The notes under the pieces were generated by a model. The model worked only from the letters and a program-made list of their open reading frames with translations. It did no database searches and had not been told where the DNA came from. Of a stretch of DNA of 64,000 nucleotides, positions 1 through 6,562 are shown piece after piece. Location of the stretch: the IMG/VR virus record IMGVR_UViG_3300009433_002011, positions 1-64,000 of that record; one strand, given 5' to 3'. This stretch comes from a virus. A program made the position numbers and the translations under genes. Position 1 is the first letter of the stretch, and every line of letters begins with the position of its first letter.

Positions 1-609
1 AGACAGGACGACAAAACGATTTTCTTCAACTGTGGCAAGTGGGAGATCCGCAAGGGTCACGATATTCTCATCAATGCCTTCAAAAAGGTGCTTGAACACG
101 GAGAAGATGCTGAATTGTGGATGATGTGTACAAATCCATTCAACTCGCCCGAAGAAGATGCAAAATGGCATCAGCTATACAATCACCCTAAAGTCAAACT
201 AATTCCAAGGGCTGATACACAGGCAGAAGTGTATAATATAATGTCCCAAGTAGATTGCGGTGTATTTCCTTCTCGCGGAGAAGGCTGGAATCTAGAATTA
301 CTAGAGATGATGGCGGCAGGAAAGCACGTTGTAGCAACAGATTATTCAGCGCACACTGAATTTTGTACTAAAGAAAACGCAGGTCTTGTGTCGATAACTG
401 ACGTAGAGCCAGCGTTTGACAACAAATGGTTCTTTGGTCAGGGTAACTGGGCGAAGATTGGAGCGCACGAAGAAATGGATCTGTACATGAAAATGATGAA
501 ATATATCCTTGACAAGAAGGGTACTGTAAATCTAGCAGGAATAGAAACCGCTAAAAGATTCTCTTGGCAAAATACAGCAAGAGAGATGATAAGATGTTTA
601 AAAAAATAA
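1..609 (+). CDS. GT4-type glycosyltransferase, C-terminal part (5' end outside window)
   Basis: The frame is open from base 1, so the gene begins before the window; 202 residues are visible. They form the C-terminal, nucleotide-sugar-binding half of a GT-B fold glycosyltransferase. Near the left edge is the FFNCGKWEIRKGHD segment that normally follows the interdomain linker (strand, then a KG lead into the helix). Further on, a PSRGEGWNLELLEMMAAGKHV stretch carries the E-x7-E type donor-binding motif of GT4 enzymes, followed by ATDYSAHTEF. The role would be transfer of a sugar from an NDP-sugar to a glycan in the cytoplasm. It lies about 29 kb from the main glycan island, so sugar-transfer genes are not confined to one place. 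The next gene starts inside its last codons. The fold is clear; donor and acceptor are unknown. Confidence 0.85.
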   Translation, partial: RQDDKTIFFNCGKWEIRKGHDILINAFKKVLEHGEDAELWMMCTNPFNSPEEDAKWHQLYNHPKVKLIPRADTQAEVYNIMSQVDCGVFPSRGEGWNLELLEMMAAGKHVVATDYSAHTEFCTKENAGLVSITDVEPAFDNKWFFGQGNWAKIGAHEEMDLYMKMMKYILDKKGTVNLAGIETAKRFSWQNTAREMIRCLKK

Positions 610-932
610 AAAGTCTTTTTTCTAAAAAGAGCGATGTAAAAGCAGGAATTACTGTATACGTGGAAAAAGATGGTCAGATATATGTAGACGTAAGAATAAT
701 AGACGATTCAGACGAAACAGTAGAGTGCCTAGCTTCTTTAATTTGTATGTATTCTCCAAGCTCATTTTTTCAAGTAACATCCGTAATTAAAACTCAGTTA
801 GAATCAGCAGGAAAACAAGACTTATATGTAAAAATAATAGAAAAAGCAGCAGGAATGATAACATTTGACGAAGAAGACATTGAAGCGGATTACTCAGAAG
901 AACCTTGTATAAACCCGTCCGATATGATATAA
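594..932 (+). CDS. small hypothetical protein
   Basis: 112 residues, not recognised. The ATG at 594 is chosen because it overlaps the last codons of the glycosyltransferase, as elsewhere in this genome; a TTG further upstream would only add ten residues inside that gene. The N-terminus is strongly basic (MFKKIKSLFSKKS), the middle alternates strands and helices, and the C-terminus is acidic. There is no signal peptide, membrane helix or cysteine motif. Co-directional with the next two genes, the second of which is a sigma factor. Confidence 0.7.
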   Translation: MFKKIKSLFSKKSDVKAGITVYVEKDGQIYVDVRIIDDSDETVECLASLICMYSPSSFFQVTSVIKTQLESAGKQDLYVKIIEKAAGMITFDEEDIEADYSEEPCINPSDMI

Positions 933-943
933 TGGAGGTTGAT

Positions 944-1351
944 ATGTCAAAAAAAATAGGCTGGCAAAAATACGAAGACATGATAAAGAAACAGATTTCT
1001 TCACCTTTAGCTTCTCTAATGATGTCAGCGAACTTAGACCTAGACCTAAACCTAGAAACGGAAGAAGACGAGGTATACCAAGAAGAATTAGAACAGGCGC
1101 TAGAATCGCAAGAGATATTGGCAGTACCAGTTCCAAACTCGTTTTACGAACAGGTTTCTCTTGTCACAAACTATGACTGCTGGCTAGGACATACAAATTT
1201 TAACGTCACACCCATGATAAAGAAAGAGTTTGAAGAAGTGGAAGGAGTGGAGGTTCTAAAAATTTGCAGTAGGTATCGTTTTTTTGTCGGAGTTGGGCAG
1301 ATGTTTGACTTCAAGGATGTAAGAAAAAGAATAGAAGAAATTATTAATTGA
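944..1351 (+). CDS. small hypothetical protein upstream of the sigma factor
   Basis: 135 residues, not recognised. The start is the ATG at 944, preceded by GGAGG at 934-938; a TTG at 905 would give an N-terminal extension lying within the previous gene. The protein has an acidic stretch around residues 40-60 (runs of Glu and Asp) and a C-terminal basic/acidic helix. There are no export or membrane signals. It lies seven bases upstream of the sigma-like gene, so the two are probably co-transcribed; a regulatory partnership with the sigma factor is possible but nothing in the sequence shows it. Confidence 0.7.
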   Translation: MSKKIGWQKYEDMIKKQISSPLASLMMSANLDLDLNLETEEDEVYQEELEQALESQEILAVPVPNSFYEQVSLVTNYDCWLGHTNFNVTPMIKKEFEEVEGVEVLKICSRYRFFVGVGQMFDFKDVRKRIEEIIN

Positions 1352-1358
1352 GGAAATT

Positions 1359-1841
1359 ATGAAAATTGAAGATATATTGAGTGATTCGGACTGTCTTAAT
1401 GTTGCAAAAAAGGCATCAATACCTTTCTCTGGAGTTCTTTCTCAAGATGAGATAAATTGCTGTATCACAAATGCCGCTTGGAACTCGGTTAAGTCCTTTA
1501 ATCCAGAAAAAAATACAAAATTAACCACATTTTTGTATAAAGGAGTAGTAATAGAGTGTACAAAGCAAATAAAAAATAATAACGGCAAGAATAAAAAGTT
1601 AAAAGTTATCAATTATAGCGGATTTAATTTAATAGAAGACAAAAGCGGTTACACAAGTAACATAGATATAATGGACGAAATAAAAAACTGCAAAGATCCC
1701 GACATTATGTACGGAAGATTCTACGAAAACAAAACCCTAAGCGAGATAGCAAAAGAGAAATCTATCACAAAGGAAGCGGTGAGACTAAGAATCAAAAAAA
1801 ATCTTAAAATTATAAAATCCAGATTGTATTCTGGTGTATAA
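1359..1841 (+). CDS. sigma-70-family RNA polymerase sigma factor (phage type)
   Basis: 160 residues. The middle part, about residues 35-75 (AAWNSVKSFNPEKNTKLTTF, then a helix), has the layout of sigma region 2, where 'F.p.....f.ty' precedes the helix that meets the -10 element. The C-terminal 45 residues (ENKTLSEIAKEKSITKEAVR, then a basic helix) are a helix-turn-helix of region 4 type. The short length, without regions 1 and 3, is what small phage late sigma factors such as T4 gp55 show. It would redirect host RNA polymerase to phage promoters. The start ATG has GAGGAAAT upstream. The gene sits just before a strongly signalled candidate virion gene whose promoter lacks a -35 box. Family placement is reasonably firm; its target promoters are inferred. 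Confidence 0.72.
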   Translation: MKIEDILSDSDCLNVAKKASIPFSGVLSQDEINCCITNAAWNSVKSFNPEKNTKLTTFLYKGVVIECTKQIKNNNGKNKKLKVINYSGFNLIEDKSGYTSNIDIMDEIKNCKDPDIMYGRFYENKTLSEIAKEKSITKEAVRLRIKKNLKIIKSRLYSGV

Positions 1842-1846
1842 TAATA
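1834..1846 (+). promoter_or_regulatory. candidate late promoter (-10 only) for the 1913 gene
   Basis: GTGTATAATAATA overlaps the stop of the sigma gene and lies about 70 bases before the next start codon. No -35 box is found 16-18 bases upstream. The same ten bases, GTGTATAATA, recur on the minus strand before the 49968-50687 gene, also without a -35 box, unlike the other promoters in the window. I infer a promoter class read by the phage sigma factor. Confidence 0.45.
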
Positions 1847-1912
1847 AGGAAATAGGAATAACATTTTACGGGATACACAGGAAAATAAAATTTAACTCTA
1901 AGGAGTTTAGAT

Positions 1913-2647
1913 ATGGCATTACCTTCAAGGTACGGCTCTGCTTTTTTGGCTGGTACAAAAGGCGCAACTTTTGCTGCTGGTTATGACATTACCAACACAG
2001 TATCCGGCGCTGTCGTTGATGGTGGTACAATCATCAAAGCTGGAAACAAGGCTTCAGACAGCCCAGTAACTAACGATCTTTCCATCAATACTTTAGCTGA
2101 TAACCTTGGCGAAAGAAGAATTGGCTCTAAAGTTGTAGCAAACGCTGGTACTGGCGCTGCGACAACGGATAGAGTTGGTGTTTCTGGAGCTATTGCAGCA
2201 AATGTCGCTGACGGCGCAGTCTTGGGTTTCAACGCTAGCGCAACCCAGTGGGTTATGCAGGGTGGAAACGTAACGACCACTCTTGCAGGAAGCGCAAACA
2301 CTCGTCTCGCCAGTCCAGCTAGAGAGATTGTTAACTCTGATGGTGGATCTAATGATGTTGCGACTAAGGTTGGTAGAACCAAAACTACTGACAGACTTAT
2401 TGGATCTAAAGCAGACGAAGCATTTGACATCTACGCTGTGCCTAGCACAAATATCGTTCCGGGTCGCACCAAAGGTAGCAATGCAGGTAATGCATCTACT
2501 ATGGTCAATCCTGCTGACGGTAGTGCTGCTGAGAAGGCTGAGATTGCTCCTAGTAAGGCAGTTCCCGGTGAACTTACTTACCACTTTGGCGCACTTGCTG
2601 CTCCAACAACTGATGAGTACAAAGCCAAGAATTTACGTGAAGCTTAA
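1913..2647 (+). CDS. Ala/Gly/Thr/Ser-rich protein, candidate abundant virion protein
   Basis: 244 residues, not matched to a named family. Composition is rich in Ala, Gly, Thr, Ser and Asn with very few aromatic residues and no cysteine, signal peptide or membrane helix; such beta-prone sequence is common in phage decoration, fibre and tail-tube-like proteins. The gene is an isolated unit: a candidate promoter at 1834, a 70-base leader, a strong AAGGAG ribosome site just before the ATG, and a GC-rich terminator right after the stop. In a genome where genes otherwise overlap, this suggests a product made in large amounts. I infer a structural role. It is on the opposite strand from the other virion genes and far from them, which is the main reason for caution. 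Confidence 0.6.
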   Translation: MALPSRYGSAFLAGTKGATFAAGYDITNTVSGAVVDGGTIIKAGNKASDSPVTNDLSINTLADNLGERRIGSKVVANAGTGAATTDRVGVSGAIAANVADGAVLGFNASATQWVMQGGNVTTTLAGSANTRLASPAREIVNSDGGSNDVATKVGRTKTTDRLIGSKADEAFDIYAVPSTNIVPGRTKGSNAGNASTMVNPADGSAAEKAEIAPSKAVPGELTYHFGALAAPTTDEYKAKNLREA

Positions 2648-2676
2648 TACTTAATCTTTATTAAGCAGCATAAACG

Positions 2677-2706
2677 CCCCTCCTTTCGGGGAGGGGTATT
2701 TTCTTG
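2677..2706 (+). terminator. Rho-independent terminator
   Basis: CCCCTCC (2677-2683) pairs perfectly with GGAGGGG (2690-2696) around a six-base loop, followed by a T-rich tract (TATTTTCTT). This is the most GC-rich hairpin seen on the plus strand and cleanly ends the preceding single-gene unit. Confidence 0.88.
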
Positions 2707-2715
2707 GAGATACAA

Positions 2716-3270
2716 ATGAATTTTGGTATGAGTTTAGAGATAGTAGGAATAGTATTATCGCTGGCGGGAGGACTCTGCGCAAGCTTGGCTTGGGGCTGGA
2801 AATACATAATAAAACCAACCATAAGACTGTATAAAAATCAACAAACTTTAGTATCTTCTGTAGAAGATATTAAAAAAGAACTAACAACAAATGGTGGATC
2901 TTCAATAAAAGATACGGTCAACAGAATTGATCGTCGTCAAGTCATGCTAGACAAAAGATCCAAAGCAATATTTTATAACATAGAGAAAGCAATACTAGAA
3001 GTAGACGAAGGTGGAAACATATTGTGGGCAAATGAACAATTCCACAATGTGATGGGTACAAAGAATTTAAAGGGATTAGACTGGGTTTCATACATAGACG
3101 AACCTCAAAGAGAAAATTTCCTAAGAGAATTTGAATCATGTTCAGAAAAACTTAGAGAATTAAAATTTGAAACTGTTTCTACGGAAGGAAAGAAGATAAA
3201 GTACACAGGATTCCCATACAGAGACAACAACAAGAATTTTGGTTTTTTAATTTACTTAGAAGGAGAATGA
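2716..3270 (+). CDS. membrane-anchored PAS-domain protein
   Basis: 184 residues. Residues 5-30 are a hydrophobic helix (IVGIVLSLAGGLCASLAWGW) followed by basic residues, giving one membrane anchor. A short coiled-coil-like linker follows (about 40-75), then a PAS fold from about 80 to the end: 'ILEVDEGGNILWANEQF' is the typical PAS N-terminal strand pair and helix, and 'GFPYRDNNKNFGFLIYLEG' the last strands. There is no kinase, cyclase or DNA-binding output domain, so it may sense or dock rather than signal by catalysis. The start is the ATG at 2716 with TTGGAGA before it; the TTG at 2704 would place the start inside the ribosome site. It leads an operon of membrane and exported proteins. Confidence 0.75.
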   Translation: MNFGMSLEIVGIVLSLAGGLCASLAWGWKYIIKPTIRLYKNQQTLVSSVEDIKKELTTNGGSSIKDTVNRIDRRQVMLDKRSKAIFYNIEKAILEVDEGGNILWANEQFHNVMGTKNLKGLDWVSYIDEPQRENFLREFESCSEKLRELKFETVSTEGKKIKYTGFPYRDNNKNFGFLIYLEGE

Positions 3271-3271
3271 A

Positions 3272-3511
3272 ATGGGTTCGGACAAATTTAAGATAAACAC
3301 TGGCGATTTGATGAATGTTTTGAAAAACGGGCTACTTGTTGCAGTGGCGGCGTTTATCACATATATTATGAATAATCTTCATATTATTGACTTAGGAACG
3401 TACACAGCGCTAGTTATTCCAATCGTCACCTTGGTATTAGACACGATTGTTAAATGGGCAAAAGATAACTCAAAAGAAGAAGTAAAACCCGACTCACCAG
3501 AAGGAGAGTAA
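3272..3511 (+). CDS. small two-helix membrane protein, holin candidate
   Basis: 79 residues with two predicted membrane helices (about 18-36, LKNGLLVAVAAFITYIMN, and 42-62, TYTALVIPIVTLVLDTIV) and a hydrophilic, highly charged C-terminal tail rich in Lys, Glu and Asp. Size, two helices and charged tail fit class II phage holins, which form lesions in the inner membrane. The gene is one base downstream of the PAS gene and is followed at once by a second two-helix protein, a common arrangement for holin and antiholin. Holins share little sequence, so the assignment rests on topology and context. Confidence 0.55.
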   Translation: MGSDKFKINTGDLMNVLKNGLLVAVAAFITYIMNNLHIIDLGTYTALVIPIVTLVLDTIVKWAKDNSKEEVKPDSPEGE

Positions 3512-3512
3512 A

Positions 3513-3860
3513 ATGGATTTACTAATAGGTGTGGCTCTTTTGTGTTGGTCGTTCGGTCTTTTAATCTTTAAGCAGTTTTTTTCTGACGGCTTAACCTCTC
3601 AGGCTATGATTCAGGTTGCCGTTGCTGGGGTGGGCGCACTGGTTATACTGGGTCCAAAGATTCTAAACCTTGTTCTAAACTTTGAACTTCCAGAACAAGA
3701 CTCAGAAGACGAGGAAGCAGAAAACAACAAGGACTACGAAGACTTTAAAGCTTTAAACTACTTAAAAGATAGAGCAAAAGAAATAGAGTCAGAAGAAGCT
3801 TTTGATTTAGTTGTAAAGTTAAATACACTAATATTTTCTGGAGAATTAGATGAAAAGTAA
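3513..3860 (+). CDS. small membrane protein with acidic cytoplasmic tail
   Basis: 115 residues. Two hydrophobic helices (about 3-22 and 32-52) are followed by an acidic stretch of Glu and Asp and a helical C-terminal domain of about 50 residues. No family is recognised. It follows the two-helix protein by one base and its end overlaps the next start by eleven bases. It could be a second holin-like or antiholin protein, or a scaffold that places a soluble helical domain at the membrane; the long tail is unusual for a holin. Confidence 0.65.
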   Translation: MDLLIGVALLCWSFGLLIFKQFFSDGLTSQAMIQVAVAGVGALVILGPKILNLVLNFELPEQDSEDEEAENNKDYEDFKALNYLKDRAKEIESEEAFDLVVKLNTLIFSGELDEK

Positions 3861-4272
3861 AGCAATCTTAATTGTAGCGATACTTGTGGGCGTTGCGGGC
3901 TATGAAAACTATACAGCCGCAACCCCACAGGTTGTAGCGAACGATTCCGCTATAGGTAATGTATCTCAAGCTTTCTCTTCCATAGAATCTAAAGAAGATA
4001 AGCTAACTATTTACAAACTTTTTGCTGGCTCTGCTGAATATTTAAACAACTGCAAGTCTTTACAAGCAACACAGCAGTTTGATCCCATTCTTGGTAGAGT
4101 TCAATCGTCATACGGTTGGAATAGAGAAAAGTACCCAGCGTTTACTGATGCCGTTTCAGAATATCTTGTTTCCGTTGGTTACAATCAGCCAAAACCGCTG
4201 ACTACAGACCAACAAAGAAAAGACTTCGCCAATATATTTAAGTCTTTAGCAGAGGCAACTAAATATGAGTGA
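3850..4272 (+). CDS. exported protein of unknown function
   Basis: 140 residues. The N-terminus is a signal peptide or anchor: Lys at positions 2 and 4, a hydrophobic core AILIVAILVGVAG, then a polar region with a plausible cleavage site near residue 25. The mature part is helical with one cysteine (NNCKSL). There is no known motif. It is translationally coupled to the genes on either side and precedes the papain-like peptidase, so it could be that enzyme's substrate, inhibitor or partner in the envelope; this is inference from position only. Confidence 0.6.
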   Translation: MKSKAILIVAILVGVAGYENYTAATPQVVANDSAIGNVSQAFSSIESKEDKLTIYKLFAGSAEYLNNCKSLQATQQFDPILGRVQSSYGWNREKYPAFTDAVSEYLVSVGYNQPKPLTTDQQRKDFANIFKSLAEATKYE

Positions 4273-5173
4273 ATTTCTTGGCGGTAATGACGGCTGGGTT
4301 GATGATCCGGCAGCGGTAGAGGCGGTAATGAACGACTTACCATTTCCCGTATTTCAAGATGTTTGGACTCCCATAAAGGGTTCAGGTAAAGGGAAGAAAG
4401 TTTTACTCTACGACTATATCAAGCAAGCTTCTGGCGGCAAATTTCCAAAAAGAAAACAAACCGTTGGCGACTGCGTTGCTCAAGGGGCGGCTTATGCTGT
4501 AGATGCTGTTAAATCTGTAGACATAATTCTAAATAAAGAATTTGAAGAATGGGTAGCGGAAACTGCAACAGAAGATATTTATGCAGGAAGTCGCGTTCAG
4601 ATAGGCAAAGGTAGAATACGTGGAGACGGATCTATTGGCGCTTGGGCGGCAAGATATGTAAACGAGTACGGAGCGCTACCAAGAGGTAAATACGGAAACG
4701 TAGACCTAACAACTTATAGTGGCTCAAAAGCAAGAAGTTGGGGAAGAGGGGGCGCAGGGGTTCCTAAATCTTTAATACCAAAAGCGAAACAACACCCTAT
4801 ATTAACCGTCTCAAAAGTAACTACATACGAAGAAGTTAGAGACTTGATTTCTAACGGATATGCCGTTACAATAGCAAGCAGTCAAGGGTTTAGCTCTAGA
4901 AGAGATAGCGAAGGATTCGCTTCGCCAAAAGGTAGTTGGGCGCATCAAATGTCTATATTGGGCGTAGACGACGAGTACAAACGTCCCGGAGTGCTTGTTC
5001 AAAACTCTTGGGGTACTTGGAATGGTGGACCAAAAAGAAACGATCAGCCAGATGGATCATTCTGGGTTGACGCAGACGAAATAGAAAGACGTATTCTCAA
5101 GAAAGGTGACTCTTGGGCGTTTAGTGGATATGAAGGTTTTAAACCCCGCGAACTAAATACGAGAATAATATGA
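4265..5173 (+). CDS. papain-like (C1A-type) cysteine peptidase
   Basis: 302 residues. The papain catalytic set is visible: KQTVGDCVAQGAA with nucleophile Cys about residue 70 and the Gln that precedes it, WAHQMSILGVDDE with His about 227, and VLVQNSWGTWNGG with Asn about 247. The NSWG motif is diagnostic of the C1 fold. There is no obvious signal peptide, so it is either released by lysis or the holin-like proteins, or acts inside the cell. C1 peptidases are uncommon in phages, where endolysins are usually muramidases, amidases or CHAP/NlpC enzymes. Placement after holin-like genes suggests an envelope or host-protein target, possibly the proteinaceous wall layer of some hosts. Proteolysis is well supported; the target is not. 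Confidence 0.8.
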   Translation: MSEFLGGNDGWVDDPAAVEAVMNDLPFPVFQDVWTPIKGSGKGKKVLLYDYIKQASGGKFPKRKQTVGDCVAQGAAYAVDAVKSVDIILNKEFEEWVAETATEDIYAGSRVQIGKGRIRGDGSIGAWAARYVNEYGALPRGKYGNVDLTTYSGSKARSWGRGGAGVPKSLIPKAKQHPILTVSKVTTYEEVRDLISNGYAVTIASSQGFSSRRDSEGFASPKGSWAHQMSILGVDDEYKRPGVLVQNSWGTWNGGPKRNDQPDGSFWVDADEIERRILKKGDSWAFSGYEGFKPRELNTRII

Positions 5174-5904
5174 AAAACTTACAACTAAGCACTACTACTG
5201 TAGTGGTCTTAATAGTGTTTGCTTTGTCTATTTTTGTTGGTGCTGGAAATTCAGCACTACCAACAGAATTTAGTATTGATAAGGCAAGGTCAGAAGGTTT
5301 TGTAGCTTTTATTGTCAACGAGAAATCGTTTGACACGGAGGGAGGTGATGTTCAAAATGAATGCGAATGTAACGGCACGAAAGAACTTATCCACGGAGAT
5401 GGTCATAAAACGCCATGTCCCTGCTCAGAGAGTCCAGAGGGCTGTCAGTGTAGACCCGCCAAACCCGTAACCCAACAGGAAGTTAAACAAATACCGCAAG
5501 TGGGGGATCTAAAAAAAAAAGAACAGACGCCCCCTCTTGTGGTTTCTCAGGTAGTCAGAGAACAAGAACGCAAAGAGTCTGGAATAGATCAACAAGATGG
5601 TTTAAATAAATCTAAGAAAAAACAAATATTATTTTTTACAGCAAGTTGGTGTGGACCCTGCCAGAGTTGGAAACAAAAAGAGTTGGCAAGATTTAAAACC
5701 AACCCTAAGTGGAAGATTTCAGAAGAGCCAGAGGCCATGATAAGGATTGTAGACATCGACAAACCATCTAACAAACAGCTAATGTTTAATAAACAAACTA
5801 GGGTAGTGCCTGAGTTTGTTCTAATGGTAAACGGTAAATATAAATCCCATAAAACTGGTTATCAGTCTGCTGAAACTGTAGGACGTATGTATAACCAATG
5901 GTGA
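5170..5904 (+). CDS. exported or membrane-anchored thioredoxin with Cys-rich insert
   Basis: 244 residues. Residues 10-27 form a hydrophobic signal or anchor. A Cys-rich stretch follows (about 63-95) with CECNGTKELIHGDGHKTPCP, then C and CQC, giving six or more cysteines and two histidines; this resembles a small zinc-binding knuckle. A charged linker leads to a thioredoxin fold with the WCGPC active site at residues 160-164 and a cis-Pro element near VVPEF. It would work as a thiol-disulfide oxidoreductase outside the inner membrane, perhaps keeping the neighbouring cysteine peptidase reduced. A run of ten A (5511-5520) lies between the Cys-rich part and the thioredoxin domain. It overlaps the peptidase gene by four bases (ATGA). 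Confidence 0.82.
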   Translation: MKNLQLSTTTVVVLIVFALSIFVGAGNSALPTEFSIDKARSEGFVAFIVNEKSFDTEGGDVQNECECNGTKELIHGDGHKTPCPCSESPEGCQCRPAKPVTQQEVKQIPQVGDLKKKEQTPPLVVSQVVREQERKESGIDQQDGLNKSKKKQILFFTASWCGPCQSWKQKELARFKTNPKWKISEEPEAMIRIVDIDKPSNKQLMFNKQTRVVPEFVLMVNGKYKSHKTGYQSAETVGRMYNQW

Positions 5905-6185
5905 ATCCATACCAAGCGATGTCTTCTATCTTTTCCGAAGACGGTCTAAAAATCTTAGACTTTACCCTGAAGGTTCAGAGTGAAACCTCTATAGACATAT
6001 ATAAGAATGACGAGTCTATCGTTATAGACTTTCAGGAAAATCAACCAACGGTAACAATAAAAAAGATAATAAGACTTAAATTAACCGTAGAAGGTATCGA
6101 GCTAAGGGAAGACGGCGGGATACTTAAATTAGACTACTTCCCTAATATACCTTTTAAATACGAGTGGTTAGAAAATGAACAGTGA
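5898..6185 (+). CDS. small hypothetical protein
   Basis: 95 residues, not recognised. Beta-rich, with alternating hydrophobic and charged residues and no membrane helix. The start ATG at 5898 overlaps the end of the thioredoxin gene; no good ribosome site precedes it, so translation probably depends on coupling, and the adjoining GTG (5901) or the ATG at 5919 are alternatives. Part of the membrane/export operon. Confidence 0.6.
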   Translation: MVNPYQAMSSIFSEDGLKILDFTLKVQSETSIDIYKNDESIVIDFQENQPTVTIKKIIRLKLTVEGIELREDGGILKLDYFPNIPFKYEWLENEQ

Positions 6186-6480
6186 AATTAAAACTACAGT
6201 AGGTTTAGATATTGAAAAAAAGTTTAAAGGAAGAAGTAGAAACAAAAGAATAGCCGAGTCTTGTCTGCTGCTCGCAGACGAATGGGCAACAGTAAGGGGC
6301 GATGCGATTCAAGACTTTACAAAGTCGCAAGCAAAAAAAGCATGTAAAAAATATATAAAAGAAAACCTAAAGGAAGAGATAGCAGGAAACCCTCTTGTCA
6401 CTATGCTAGTTAGCCTTATCGTGAAGTTAATTATAGAGTGGGTTGTAGAAAATTACATCACAAAATTAATGAGACAGTAA
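6175..6480 (+). CDS. small protein with C-terminal hydrophobic helix
   Basis: 101 residues, not recognised. The first 70 residues are basic and helical; the C-terminal part (about 75-95, LVTMLVSLIVKLIIEWVV) is hydrophobic enough to be a tail anchor. It ends the operon that began with the PAS protein; a promoter for the next operon follows directly. It may be a membrane-associated accessory factor. Confidence 0.6.
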   Translation: MNSEIKTTVGLDIEKKFKGRSRNKRIAESCLLLADEWATVRGDAIQDFTKSQAKKACKKYIKENLKEEIAGNPLVTMLVSLIVKLIIEWVVENYITKLMRQ

Positions 6481-6492
6481 CACAAATTGTGC

Positions 6493-6521
6493 TTGATTTT
6501 TTACAGTTCTCAATCTATAAT
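6493..6521 (+). promoter_or_regulatory. sigma-70-type promoter for the nucleotide-metabolism operon
   Basis: TTGATT (6493-6498), a 17-base spacer and a perfect TATAAT (6516-6521). The start codon of the reductase is about 35 bases after the expected transcription start, with AGAGGAAC as ribosome site. The -35/-10 form indicates use of the host housekeeping sigma factor. Confidence 0.75.
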
Positions 6522-6562
6522 ATACTATCTACTAAACATTTAATATACAGAGGAACAAATTA

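Noticed and set aside
905-933. TTGTAT-N17-TATAAT before the 944 gene
   Set aside because: The expected transcript would start about four bases before the ATG, excluding its own GGAGG ribosome site, and the bases are inside an upstream coding frame; probably chance.
2093-2584. Long minus-strand reading frames (149 and 163 codons) opposite the 1913 gene
   Set aside because: They have no ribosome site, odd composition and lie opposite a gene with promoter, ribosome site and terminator; mirror frames of an Ala/Gly-rich gene.
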